Shown here piece by piece: positions 48,499-57,243 of a DNA stretch of 64,000 nucleotides. Under the pieces are notes generated by a model that saw only the letters and a list, made by a program, of their open reading frames with translations, was not told the DNA's origin and did not search any database. Position 1 is the stretch's first letter. The number at the start of each line of letters is the position of its first letter. The translations under genes were made by a program, and so were the position numbers. Origin of the DNA: Pseudoxanthomonas kaohsiungensis (GTDB lineage Bacteria > Pseudomonadota > Gammaproteobacteria > Xanthomonadales > Xanthomonadaceae). The stretch covers positions 124,001-188,000 of the forward strand of contig NZ_PDWO01000001.1 in assembly GCF_010211765.1 (NCBI RefSeq), written 5' to 3'.

Positions 48499-49611
48499 TC
48501 ATTGGATGCCAGCCGCGTCGGCCACCACCACCCGGTTGCGTCCGGCATGCTTGGCCGCATAGAGCGCCGCGTCGGCCGCCTCCAGCCATTCGCGCACGCT
48601 GGCATGGCGCGGATCGGCTTGCGCCACGCCCACGCTGATCGAACAGGACAGGCCTGGCAGGCGCAGCGTCGCCGCGGCGGCCTCCAGGTCGCGGCGCATG
48701 CCCTCGGCCAGGCCACGCGCGGTGTCGCGATCGACGCCCGCGAGCACGACCGCGAACTCGTCGCCACCGAAGCGACCCGCGCTGTCGTGCTCGCCCAGGC
48801 GGCGACGCAGCACGCCGGCCACCAGGCGCAGTACGTCGTCCCCGGAGGCGTGGCCGTACTGGTCGTTGATGTCCTTGAACCGGTCGATGTCGAGCATCAG
48901 CAGTGCGGCCGGCGCCCCTTGCTCGCGCAGGCGCCGCAGGGTGGCGTCGGCCTGCTGCTGCCAATGGCGGCGGCCGGCCAGCCCGGTGAGCGCGTCCACC
49001 CGGTGCAGGCGGTCCAGTTCGCGGTTCTGCTCGCGGATCCGGCCGATCATGCGGTTGGCGGCCAGGCTCACCGCGATGGTGTGGATCAGCAGCATCGGCA
49101 GGCACGCCAGGATCACCGCCATGCTGGTGACCGGCTGCAACGCCGGTCCGGCGATCACGCAGCCCAGCGCCATGCCGGCCAGGACCACCGGCAGCGACTG
49201 CAGCCACAGGCGCGGGATGCCGGTGCTGATCTTGTCCACCGTCGCCAGCGTCAACAGCAACACGCTCGGCAACAGGTTGAAGTGCATCAGGGGCACCCAC
49301 AACCCCGCCAGGGCGGAATCGAACAGCAGGTTGCGCACCTCGGTCCGGTGCGGATGACGGCTGCGCAGTGCCAGCCACAGCGCCAGGTGCGGCCACAGCA
49401 GGGCGGTGAAGACCAGCCAGGCCCAGCAGGCAGCGGGGGCATCGATCTCATGCAGCACTACCGCCAGCGGCAGGCCGCCCAGGCCCATGCCGAGGATGCG
49501 CAACGGATAGACCCGGCGCGGCATGCGCGCCAGTCGTTCGGGCGCCACGCTCGAAAGCGCGGCACCCGGCAAGGCGGCCACCTCTGGTTCCGGGGAAGCC
49601 CGTGTCGGCAT
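48499..49611 (-). CDS. MASE2-domain diguanylate cyclase
   Basis: The 370-residue protein makes c-di-GMP. It has an N-terminal MASE2 membrane domain (about 30-190: VYPLRILGMGLGGLPLAVV, DSALAGLWVPLMHFNLLPS) and a GGDEF domain (about 215-365) with intact FGGDEF. The I-site position reads GEHD, so product inhibition may be absent. It resembles E. coli DgcC/AdrA in layout. Confidence 0.9.
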   Translation of the reverse strand: MPTRASPEPEVAALPGAALSSVAPERLARMPRRVYPLRILGMGLGGLPLAVVLHEIDAPAACWAWLVFTALLWPHLALWLALRSRHPHRTEVRNLLFDSALAGLWVPLMHFNLLPSVLLLTLATVDKISTGIPRLWLQSLPVVLAGMALGCVIAGPALQPVTSMAVILACLPMLLIHTIAVSLAANRMIGRIREQNRELDRLHRVDALTGLAGRRHWQQQADATLRRLREQGAPAALLMLDIDRFKDINDQYGHASGDDVLRLVAGVLRRRLGEHDSAGRFGGDEFAVVLAGVDRDTARGLAEGMRRDLEAAAATLRLPGLSCSISVGVAQADPRHASVREWLEAADAALYAAKHAGRNRVVVADAAGIQ

Positions 49612-49678
49612 GCGGCGTCCCCCTCGCGCACGATCCGAGGCGCCATGATACCGGTCCGCGGGCCGGCGGGCGGCCGGA

Positions 49679-49894
49679 TCAGCCCGCCGGTACCACCCGG
49701 ATCTCCACGCCGTGGCACCGCACACGTTGCCCGGCCCGGATCTTGCACGTCTTGCGCAGCTCCACCGTGCCGTCCACGCGCACTTCGCCAGCGGCGACCA
49801 GGGCCTTGCCCGCGCCGCCGCTGTCACAGAGACCCGCCAGCTTCAGCAGCTGGTTCAACTCGACGTATTCGCCTTCCAGTTCGAAATCGACCAT
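49679..49894 (-). CDS. S4-domain RNA-binding protein (YbcJ-like)
   Basis: This 71-residue protein is a single S4 domain (YVELNQLLKLAGLCDSGG, VAAGEVRVDGTVELRKTCKI) of the YbcJ type. It probably binds structured RNA. It lies 21 bases downstream of the TPR gene on the same strand. Confidence 0.88.
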   Translation of the reverse strand: MVDFELEGEYVELNQLLKLAGLCDSGGAGKALVAAGEVRVDGTVELRKTCKIRAGQRVRCHGVEIRVVPAG

Positions 49895-49915
49895 CCATGC
49901 CTTCCGTTGTCGTGT

Positions 49916-51019
49916 TCAGGGCACGAACTGGCTGGAAGCCTGCTCGCGCCAGCGGCGCAGCCCGTCGAGCTTCTGCCGGTAGACGCTGCGTACGCTTTCG
50001 TTGCCGCCCAGCGTATAGGCGCGACCCAGCTCACGCTGCGCGCGGGCCAGGTCGCCGGACAGGAAATAGGCCCGGGCCAGGCCGAAGTGGAACTGGTGCT
50101 CCTCGCCCTGCAGCGCGATCGCGCGCCGGTAGCGGGCGATCGCGCAATCGTAGTCGCCGCTGTTCTCGCATTCCAGCGCCAGCATGAACTGGTGGAACGG
50201 ATCGGTGCGCTGTACCCGGTCCAGGCGCCATTCGTAGCGCCGCTGCATCGCTTCATCGCCGTTGCGGCGATAGAGGGTGACCAGGTTGCTCAGGGTGGCG
50301 GCGTGGTCCTTCTTGAGCCGCAGCGCGGTCAGGTAGGCGCGTTCGGCGCCGCGCGCGTCGCCCTCGCGCAGCAGCAGCACGCCCAGGTTGTTCCAGGCCG
50401 GGACGAAGGTCTTGTCGTCCTCCAGCGCGGCCCGCAGCAGCGCATACGCGCCCGGCGCATCCCCGGAAGCCATCCGCTCGGCGCCGCGGTTGTTGTGGAA
50501 ATGGGCCATCGCGCGGCGGTCATCGATGCTGCGCGGGCGGTTGCGGGCGGCCAGGATGTTGGTGTCCACGTCCACCACCTGCCACTGCATGGTGGTGCGG
50601 ACGCCGACGTTGACGTGGTTGGCGTTGTAGATCACGCCCTCGTCCTGGTACCACGCCAGCACTTCGCCGACTTCCTGCACCTGCGCCTCCAGCCCGGCTT
50701 CGCGCGCCAGCGCCACGAACAGCAGGGTGAAGGACAGGCAGTTGGCCTTGCGGTCCTGGTAGACCTGGGCCACCGTGCGGGTGACCTCGTTGTCGTACTC
50801 GAGCGCCAGGCCATCGTCGCCGAACACGTAGTCGGCGAGCCGTTCGAGCTGTTCGTTGCGCGTACCGCCGGGTTCGACCACGCGCGCGTGGACCTCGGCG
50901 CGCAACGGCGCCGGCACGGCCATGACCTGTTCGATGGTGGGAACCGCCGCCGGTGTCCCGGCGTTCGTCGCCTGCGGCGCGAGCGCCAGCGCGGCCATCA
51001 ATGTCAATGCAGGCAGCAT
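49916..51019 (-). CDS. Transglutaminase-like and TPR repeat protein, exported
   Basis: The 367-residue protein has a signal peptide (PALTLMAALALAPQATNA) and a transglutaminase-like core with candidate triad Cys in RKANCLSFTLLF, His in NANHVNVGV and Asp in VVDVDTN. A row of TPR helices follows (about 195-340, e.g. PAWNNLGVLLLREGDARGA). GGGAGGG precedes the ATG. The out-of-frame extension of motB overlaps its first 500 bases; this frame carries the family-like sequence. Confidence 0.87.
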   Translation of the reverse strand: MLPALTLMAALALAPQATNAGTPAAVPTIEQVMAVPAPLRAEVHARVVEPGGTRNEQLERLADYVFGDDGLALEYDNEVTRTVAQVYQDRKANCLSFTLLFVALAREAGLEAQVQEVGEVLAWYQDEGVIYNANHVNVGVRTTMQWQVVDVDTNILAARNRPRSIDDRRAMAHFHNNRGAERMASGDAPGAYALLRAALEDDKTFVPAWNNLGVLLLREGDARGAERAYLTALRLKKDHAATLSNLVTLYRRNGDEAMQRRYEWRLDRVQRTDPFHQFMLALECENSGDYDCAIARYRRAIALQGEEHQFHFGLARAYFLSGDLARAQRELGRAYTLGGNESVRSVYRQKLDGLRRWREQASSQFVP

Positions 51020-52046
51020 GGCACCCTCCCGGATGAGCCGACCATGCCCCGAGTGTATGCCTATAAGGGCGCGCTGGCGGGGGGGCGGGAGACGCCAGCG
51101 GTGGTACCAATTCAGGCGCCGTTGCGATCGCCTGCGTCGCCGGGTTCGCCGGCGCGCTCGCCAGCGCGTCCATGCCGGCATCGGGCGTCCGGTTCAGGAC
51201 CACGATGCTGATGCGGCGGTTCGTCGGCGCGCGCGGATCGGCGCGGTCGAACGGCACCGAGGAGGCCAGCCCGACCACGCGCGCGATCCGGGCCTCGTCC
51301 AGGCCGCCCTCCAGCAGCGCCCGTCGGGCGGCGTTGGCCCGGTCGCTGGACAGCTCCCAGTTGCCGTATCCACGCGGCGCCTGGAACGGCGTCTCGTCGG
51401 TATGGCCGGCGAGCGCGATCTTGTGCGGCGTGCCGGACAACAGGGTGCCCAGTTCGTGCATGACCTCGACCGTGTAGTCCTTCATGCTCGAACTGCCGAG
51501 GTCGAACATCGGCCGGTTCATGCGGTCCACGATCTGCACCCGCAATCCCTCCGGCGTGAGGTCGATCAGCAACTGGTCCTTGAACGGCGCCAGCGCCTGG
51601 CTCTTCTCGATCGCCGCTTCCAGCTCCTTGCGCAGCTCGTCCAGCTGGCGACGGTCCTCGGCCGCGGCCGCCGCGCGCGCGTCTTCCTGCGCGTCGGTGG
51701 GAATACGGCTGCGCGTGGCCTCGCCCGGGTCGCCGACGCGCGGCCCCACGCCACCGGGCATCGACAGCGCATTGGCGGTCGGGATCATCTTGTCCGAGGC
51801 GCCGCCCGGGCCAAGCGAGCTGGTCCCGGGAATGGCGGCGGTGCCCTCGACCGCGCTGGGGTTCTTGAAGTACTCGGACACCGCCGCCTTCTGTTCCTTG
51901 CTGGCGATGCCCACCAGCCACATGACCAGGAAGAACGCCATCATCGCGGTGACGAAGTCGGCGTAGGCGACCTTCCAGGCACCGCCATGGTGGCCGCCGG
52001 CGGTCTTCTTGATCCGGCGGATGATGATCGGCTGGGTCTTGTCCAT
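50520..52046 (-). CDS. motB: Flagellar stator protein MotB, with lost stop codon (apparent frameshift)
   Basis: MotB anchors the stator to peptidoglycan. It has a membrane helix (about 28-50, FVTAMMAFFLVMWLVG) with the proton-carrying Asp in VAYADF, and an OmpA-like domain (about 180-305, with IALAGHTDETPF and RISIVVLNRT). The literal frame gives 508 residues, but from about residue 320 it reads the transglutaminase/TPR gene out of frame. At 51079-51085 there is a run of seven C on the coding strand. One added C would place a TAG at 51061-51063 and give a normal protein of about 328 residues. The genuine end is therefore probably near 51061. Confidence 0.85.
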   Translation of the reverse strand: MDKTQPIIIRRIKKTAGGHHGGAWKVAYADFVTAMMAFFLVMWLVGIASKEQKAAVSEYFKNPSAVEGTAAIPGTSSLGPGGASDKMIPTANALSMPGGVGPRVGDPGEATRSRIPTDAQEDARAAAAAEDRRQLDELRKELEAAIEKSQALAPFKDQLLIDLTPEGLRVQIVDRMNRPMFDLGSSSMKDYTVEVMHELGTLLSGTPHKIALAGHTDETPFQAPRGYGNWELSSDRANAARRALLEGGLDEARIARVVGLASSVPFDRADPRAPTNRRISIVVLNRTPDAGMDALASAPANPATQAIATAPELVPPLASPAPPPARPYRHTLGAWSAHPGGCHAACIDIDGRAGARAAGDERRDTGGGSHHRTGHGRAGAVARRGPRARGRTRRYAQRTARTARRLRVRRRWPGARVRQRGHPHGGPGLPGPQGQLPVLHPAVRGAGARSRAGGAGAGSRRSAGVVPGRGRDLQRQPRQRRRPHHHAVAGGGRGHQHPGRPQPPAQHR

Positions 52047-52052
52047 GGCCGC

Positions 52053-52907
52053 TCAGCGGTTGCCGCGCAGGTGCGCTTCCAGGTCGGCGAAGGCCGGGCG
52101 CACGTCGGAGAACAGCAGCTTGCGGGCGAACTCCACCGCCACCGTCGGCGGGTAGCCGCGCAGGCTCGACACCAGCGCCATCTTGATGATCTCGAACGCC
52201 TTGCCTTCCTCGTGCGCGCGGTGCTGCATCGAGGCCGCCAGCGGGCCGACGAAGCCGTAGCCCAGCAGGATGCCCAGGAAGGTGCCGACCAGCGCCGCGG
52301 CGACGTGGTGGCCGATCTCGGCGACCTCGCCGCCGATGGCGGCCATGGTGATCACGATGCCCAGCACCGCCGCGACGATGCCGAAGCCGGGCAGGGAGTC
52401 GGCGAGCACCTGCAGCGCATGCGCCGGCTCCACCGCCTCCTGGTGGTGGGTCTCGACTTCGATCTCCAGCAGCTGCTCCAGCTCGTGGGGCTCCATGTTG
52501 CCGCTCACCATCAGCCGCAGGCAGTCGGTGGTGAACTCCATCAGGTGGTGGTCGGCCAGCAACCTGGGGTACTTGGAGAACACCGGGCTGGACCCGGGGT
52601 TGTCGATGTCCTTCTCGATCCCGATCATGCCTTCTTTGCGCGCCTTGACCAGCACGTCGTAGATCATCGACAGGATGTCCACGTAGTCCGAGCGTTTGTA
52701 GCGCGCGCCCTTGAGCAGGCCGGGGATGCCGAGCAGCGCGCCCTTGACCACCTTCAGCGGGTTGGCCACGAGGAACGCGCCGAACGCCGCGCCGCAGATG
52801 ATCAGCACCTCGTAGGGCTGCCACAGCGCGCCGAGCTTGCCGTGCGAGAGCACGAACCCCCCGAGCACGCTGAGGATCACGATGATGAAGCCGACGATGA
52901 TGAGCAT
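52053..52907 (-). CDS. motA: Flagellar stator protein MotA
   Basis: MotA with MotB forms the proton-driven stator. The 284-residue protein begins MLIIVGFIIVILSVLGGFV, has four membrane helices, a cytoplasmic loop with the charged MEFTTDCLRLMVSG region, and the pore pair LADSLPGFGIVAAVLGIVIT and HHVAAALVGTFLGILLGYG. It is six bases upstream of motB. Transcription from the sigma-28 promoter at 52936-52962 is predicted. No good Shine-Dalgarno is seen. Confidence 0.96.
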   Translation of the reverse strand: MLIIVGFIIVILSVLGGFVLSHGKLGALWQPYEVLIICGAAFGAFLVANPLKVVKGALLGIPGLLKGARYKRSDYVDILSMIYDVLVKARKEGMIGIEKDIDNPGSSPVFSKYPRLLADHHLMEFTTDCLRLMVSGNMEPHELEQLLEIEVETHHQEAVEPAHALQVLADSLPGFGIVAAVLGIVITMAAIGGEVAEIGHHVAAALVGTFLGILLGYGFVGPLAASMQHRAHEEGKAFEIIKMALVSSLRGYPPTVAVEFARKLLFSDVRPAFADLEAHLRGNR

Positions 52908-52935
52908 GGGGGGCGCGCACGTGGGTGTCGTTGCC

Positions 52936-52962
52936 GTATCGGCGCGGCGGGCCCGAAGTTAA
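52936..52962 (-). promoter_or_regulatory. Sigma-28 promoter of motAB
   Basis: On the minus strand TTAA, 15 bases, then GCCGATAC. There is one mismatch in the -35 and one in the -10. The leader would be about 22 bases. Confidence 0.75.
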
Positions 52963-53072
52963 GCCCGGGCGCGCGGCCGCGTACACTCGCAGCCGGCAGG
53001 CCGGGCCGGGCAGCCGCGCCGGCGGCCCGGGCGGCGCGCCGCCAGCCAGCGGCAGATCGAGGAGACCGGCCC

Positions 53073-53492
53073 ATGGCCAGCGAACCCAAGACCCGACCCA
53101 CCGCCATGTCGCTGGACGCGTGCCTGGCCGGACTCGACGAGGCCCGGCGCGAGGACGCCCGCCAACTCGCCGCGCTGATGCAGTCCGTCACCGGGGAACC
53201 GCCGGTGGTGTGGGGCGGCAACATCGTCGGCTTCGGCCAGTACGCGCAGCGCTACGCGGACGGCCGGCTCCAGCCCTGGCCCCTGCTCGGTTTCTCGCCG
53301 AAGGGCAGGGAGCTGTCGCTCTACGTCATGGATGGCTTCACCGGGCGCGAGTCCCTGCTGGCCAGGCTGGGACGCCACCGCATCGGCAGGTCGTGCCTGT
53401 ACCTGCGGCGCCTGGCCGACGCCTCGCCGCAGGTGCTGCGCGAACTGCTGGAGGCCAGCGCCGCGGCCCTGGAACCCCAGCGCATCCGCTGA
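53073..53492 (+). CDS. DUF1801 family protein
   Basis: This 139-residue protein has the DUF1801 pattern LMQSVTGEPPVVWGGNIVGFG, a lipophilic beta sheet segment (PLLGFSPKGRELSLYVMDGF) and the Cys-containing GRSCLYLRRL. The fold is a small alpha/beta domain seen in YdhG-like proteins, with no set function. GAGGAG lies before the ATG. Confidence 0.88.
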   Translation: MASEPKTRPTAMSLDACLAGLDEARREDARQLAALMQSVTGEPPVVWGGNIVGFGQYAQRYADGRLQPWPLLGFSPKGRELSLYVMDGFTGRESLLARLGRHRIGRSCLYLRRLADASPQVLRELLEASAAALEPQRIR

Positions 53493-53557
53493 GGCGCGCC
53501 GGTGTATGCTGCGCCGCCGCCGCCGGCGGTCCTATCGCCCCTGCCAGGAGATTCCCC

Positions 53558-53902
53558 GTGATCCAGCGTTTCGATGTCGGCCCGCGCATGTCCGAACTGG
53601 CCGTGTACAACGGCGTGGCCTACCTGGCCGGACAGGTGCCCGAGGACGCGTCCCTCGACATCGTCGGCCAGACCCGCCAGGTACTCGAGGCGATCGACAC
53701 GCTGCTGGCCCAGGCCGGCACCGACAAGACCCGGATCCTGCGCGCGCAGATCTACCTGGCCGACATCGCCGACTTCGCCGGCATGAACCAGGCCTGGGAC
53801 GCGTGGGTTGCACCGGGCCATACGCCGCCGCGGGCCACCGTCCAGGCGCCCCTGGCCGACCCGCAGTGGAAGGTCGAGATCGTGGTGACCGCCGCCGCCT
53901 GA
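53558..53902 (+). CDS. ridA: RidA family deaminase
   Basis: RidA-type enzymes hydrolyse reactive enamine/imine intermediates. The 114-residue protein has VAYLAGQVPEDASLDIVGQT and the active-site region with Arg in ILRAQIYLADIADF, ending GHTPPRATVQAPLADP. It starts at GTG 53558 behind AGGAG. It belongs to one of the divergent subgroups, so imine deaminase activity is not assured. Confidence 0.87.
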   Translation: MIQRFDVGPRMSELAVYNGVAYLAGQVPEDASLDIVGQTRQVLEAIDTLLAQAGTDKTRILRAQIYLADIADFAGMNQAWDAWVAPGHTPPRATVQAPLADPQWKVEIVVTAAA

Positions 53903-54093
53903 GCGGGGCCAGGCGCCCGGCACTAGCGGCCGGACGCAGCCGGCAGGCGCGCCAACCCGCGGTGCGCACCCCACGCGAGGCGGCCATACAGCGCGGACGT
54001 GGTCGCGGCGTACGCGATCGCCGCGCCGACGGTTCCCCGGCACCGCGACCACCCGCAGCCTGCCGATCGGCGGCGTGCGCGCGGATGGATGGG

Positions 54094-54567
54094 TCAGTCT
54101 TCCTCGGGCACCACGTCCGCCGCGCGCTCGATCACGCTGGCCTCGCGCAGTTCGCGCTTGGCCTCGCTCAAGGCCCGGCCGTCGAGCGGGCGGGCGCTGG
54201 ATATCCGGCACGGCTGCGAGATGGCCGAGCCGTTGGCCGCGCGCGGCTGCACGCTGTCGAGCCGCGGGTTGACCATCCCCATGGAGTTGCTGATGGTGAT
54301 CGAACTGGCCAGGGACAGACCGGCACAGCGCGTACGGAACTCGAGCAGGTAGCCTTGCACCGAGGTGTTCCAGATGGCCAGGGCCTGGTCGCCCAGCGGC
54401 GTCCAGCGGTTGACGCCGGCGACGCGGCTGATCTGGAAGCTGGCCACGGGTGGCCCGGCGTGTGCGCGTTACAGGTCCAGGCGCTCGGCCGTGCTGAGGG
54501 AAGGGCCCGAATGGGCACACGCGGCAAGCGATGACACCAGCGCCGACAGGACCATGATCCGCATCAT
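54094..54567 (-). pseudogene. DUF6491 lipoprotein gene interrupted by an in-frame TAA
   Basis: From ATG 54567 (ribosome site AGGGGTGAG) the frame encodes a lipoprotein signal (MMRIMVLSALVSSLAAC) and TAERLDL. It then meets TAA at 54469-54471 and continues in the same frame with RAHAGPPVASFQISRVAGV to the end at 54094. Intact relatives carry a Tyr in a YRAHAG-type motif at this point, so a single base change (TAC/TAT to TAA) explains the break. The rest is a normal DUF6491 domain with CAGL and PCRI cysteines. A GTG at 54447 could restart a cytoplasmic fragment. Confidence 0.75.
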
Positions 54568-54837
54568 GAAGCTCACCCCTGGACCAACGACGGGAAGGGA
54601 CTTGCCTGGCGCCCAACATCGCGCCGCGCTGGCGCCGCGTCAAGGGCGGGTGCAGCGTCGCGCGGCATCTGTCGGAACGGCCGCGTGTAGCCCACCTGCG
54701 TCTTCCATGTCGCCTGATGACATCGCTTTACCAGGCCGGTGAGGCCGCAGCGTCCGGGCCGGCGTGGCGGCGCTCGCCGCCGGGATTACCGGAGGAGTAG
54801 GGCGGGGATGGCGCGGTCGCCGCGCCGCGAGCCGCGG

Positions 54838-56544
54838 TCAGTCCAGGCGCGAGGGCGCGTCCGTCGGCGGCGCCGGGACCGGCAGTCCTTCCCAGTGTTC
54901 GCGCGGGACCAGTTTCGGCCGGTCGGGATCGGCCTCGTAGTTGGGCGACATGATCTGCACGCCCTCGGCGTTGAAGGCGTCCTGGATCTGCGCATGCAGT
55001 TCGCTCAGGACCGGGAACCGCCGCAGCGGGTCGGCCACGCGCACCCGCAACCGGTAGTCGACATAGAAGTCCGAAAGCGCCGTCTGCAGCACGAACGGCG
55101 CCGGCTCGCGCGCCACGCCCGGCGTGCGCGAGGCCGCGGCGAGCAGCAGCCGGTGTACCTGCCGCCACGGCGTGTCGTAGCCGATGGTCACGCCGGTCTC
55201 CATCCACATCCCCGGCCCGTCGGGATGGCGCGAGAAGTTGTGCAGCTGGCCACCGAGGACGACATTGTTGGGAATGCTGACCTCCACCCCGGCGGCGGTG
55301 CGCAGGCGGGTGGTGAACAGGCCGATCTGCAGCACCACGCCTTCGACCTCGCCGCTGCGCACGTAGTCGCCGACCGACATCGTGCGCGAGTAGAGGATGG
55401 TGAAGCCGCCGGCGGCCTGGCCGACGATGCCCGAGGCACCCAGCGAGACCATCAGGCCGACCAGCACGCTCAGGCCCTTGAAGGCATCGGTGTCCGAACC
55501 GGGCAGGTAGGGATAGGCCATCGCCAGCGCGAACAGCCAGATGATCACGTTGACCAGCTTGCGGGTGGGCTCGGCCAGCACCTGGTCGATGCCGAACAGC
55601 TGGAACCGGCCTTCGGCCACGCCGCGGAAGGTCAAGCTGACGGTGTGGGTGAGCAGCCGCGCCAGCAGGAAGATCAGGATCGCCGCGAACAGGCCGGGCA
55701 GGGCACCGGCGATCGCATGTCCCCAACCGCGCAGCAGGTCCAGCATCCAGCCGGTCATCGCGTCGGCCCAGGGCCGGGTGAAACCGAACTGGCCCAGGGT
55801 GAAGCGCAGCCATTCTTCGGCGACCAGGAACAGCGCCACCGCGACCAGGATGCGCAGCAGCCAGTCGCCGACGATCCGCACCCCCGTGAGCAGATGCCGC
55901 ACCGAGCCCGGGGAAGCGGCCTCTTCGGTGCGCTGGAGCCAGCGCTTGACGCGCCCGCGCAGCCGCCTGCCCAGCCACAGCACGCCCAGGGCCGCGGCGA
56001 TCGCGATGGCCGTGCCCAGCACGGTCCACAGCACGCCACGAAGCAGCCTCGCGGGCGCCTGTTCGCGCTGGGCAGTGGTCACCGCATCGCCGAGGCGCCG
56101 CGCCACGCCGGCGCGGGCCTGGGCCATCGTCTCGCCGTTGAGCACATCCAGGTCCGCGGGCGTCAGGATCATGGTCAGCTCGTCGCCCAGCAGCACGAGC
56201 GTGCCTTCGGATGATTCCTTGAACTCGATCTTCGCCGGGGTGCCTCGTTCGACCACGCGGCGGATCGTCGCTTCGCTGGTTCGCGCCCGCAGTTCTGGCC
56301 CACGCCCGAGGAACTCGCTGCGGAGGGTGACGATGTCGCGGTTGTAGAAGCGGACCGTCGCCTCGGCAGCCGGCGAGCTGGCCGGCGCGGAGGCCTGGCC
56401 CGCGCCAGTGGCCAGCACCGGGGACGATGTCGCCGGCGTCGCGGCGGACGTGCCACCGGCGGATAGCAGCAGGCCGGCCAGGATCCCCAGGAGTACCGCG
56501 CGGACCTGAAGCATCGTCCTCAAGCTTCGCGTCGCTCGCGCCAT
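54838..56544 (-). CDS. Large MscS-family mechanosensitive channel
   Basis: The 568-residue protein has a signal-like N-terminus, a periplasmic domain (about 45-165), several membrane helices (about 180-390), and the MscS core (LSVLVGLMVSLGASGIVGQA, SRTMSVGDYVRSGEVEGVV, SIPNNVVLGGQLHNFSR). The C-terminal domain ends with a soluble cage segment. ATG 56544 is chosen; GTG 56592 and ATG 56514 are also in frame. Confidence 0.88.
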   Translation of the reverse strand: MARATRSLRTMLQVRAVLLGILAGLLLSAGGTSAATPATSSPVLATGAGQASAPASSPAAEATVRFYNRDIVTLRSEFLGRGPELRARTSEATIRRVVERGTPAKIEFKESSEGTLVLLGDELTMILTPADLDVLNGETMAQARAGVARRLGDAVTTAQREQAPARLLRGVLWTVLGTAIAIAAALGVLWLGRRLRGRVKRWLQRTEEAASPGSVRHLLTGVRIVGDWLLRILVAVALFLVAEEWLRFTLGQFGFTRPWADAMTGWMLDLLRGWGHAIAGALPGLFAAILIFLLARLLTHTVSLTFRGVAEGRFQLFGIDQVLAEPTRKLVNVIIWLFALAMAYPYLPGSDTDAFKGLSVLVGLMVSLGASGIVGQAAGGFTILYSRTMSVGDYVRSGEVEGVVLQIGLFTTRLRTAAGVEVSIPNNVVLGGQLHNFSRHPDGPGMWMETGVTIGYDTPWRQVHRLLLAAASRTPGVAREPAPFVLQTALSDFYVDYRLRVRVADPLRRFPVLSELHAQIQDAFNAEGVQIMSPNYEADPDRPKLVPREHWEGLPVPAPPTDAPSRLD

Positions 56545-56911
56545 GGCTGCCCCGGTATCGAGTACGGGGAACACGACACTGACCCTGGCCACGACCCCGG
56601 ACCCGTGGCGCGGCCAGATTTACCTCAGGCCCGGGAAGGCCGCCATAGGCCGTGGGGGCAATAGCCTCGAGTCCATAAGACATAATGCACATTATGCGAA
56701 ATACAGGGTGGGCCCGGTATTTCGTAACTGAGGGTCGGCCGGGAATCGTTACAAATACAGCCGCATAGTGGCTATCGCTTTGAAAAACAAAGGAGTTCTT
56801 GTTCTTGACGTAGGCCGCGCAAGCCTTGCCTGATTGCCGACCACGGCGGCTTGAGAGCCTGCCGCACTCAAACTGGCCCAATGCTATCCGTGCACTGGAG
56901 CGCTGAAGATG
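56545..56911. other. Gap at the left edge of the accessory island
   Basis: No gene is supported here. Base composition falls from about 70% GC to near 50% across the stretch. A perfect CATAATG-CA-CATTATG inverted repeat lies at 56681-56696, a possible regulator site upstream of the MscS gene. A weak GCGGC/GCCGC hairpin (56848-56867) might end the minus-strand island operon. Confidence 0.5.
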
Positions 56912-57220
56912 TCACGTTTTGAGGTAGCTGTCGCACAGGGCAATTAGCCTAACAACAGGAGGCTCGATTGCGTCGAGTCGGCCTAGAAGCACCTGCCGGA
57001 CATCCGAGATTTGAGGGTTGTTGGGAATGAGTTCTGCAGGACTCTCCCACATCCATTCCTCAAGAACCGAATACAACCACTCAGGATCAGATTCGGCTAC
57101 TTCTCTGCGCGTTGGCACATACATGCCGAGGCGGACGAACGGGTTGTTGGGGCCGTGAGAAGCTCGAGCGGCACTAAAGGCACTTTCAGGCATGCCAAAC
57201 CGATCATCAGGGTCTTGCAT
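56912..57220 (-). CDS. Small hypothetical protein, partner of the deoxyribosyltransferase-like gene
   Basis: This 102-residue soluble protein begins MQDPDDRFGMPESAF and has PTRREVAESDPEWLYSVLEE and SDVRQVLLGRLDAIEPPVV. I do not recognise it. ATG 57220 has AGGGAG nine bases upstream and starts 24 bases after the stop of the gene before it. A GTG at 57262 would overlap that gene. It is the last gene of the five-gene minus-strand run. Confidence 0.7.
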   Translation of the reverse strand: MQDPDDRFGMPESAFSAARASHGPNNPFVRLGMYVPTRREVAESDPEWLYSVLEEWMWESPAELIPNNPQISDVRQVLLGRLDAIEPPVVRLIALCDSYLKT

Positions 57221-57243
57221 TGCAGTGCTCCCTAAAGATTCGC

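Noticed and set aside
50520-51060. A genuine long C-terminal domain on MotB
   Set aside because: The codons are an out-of-frame reading of the transglutaminase/TPR gene, whose own frame carries conserved motifs and a signal peptide.
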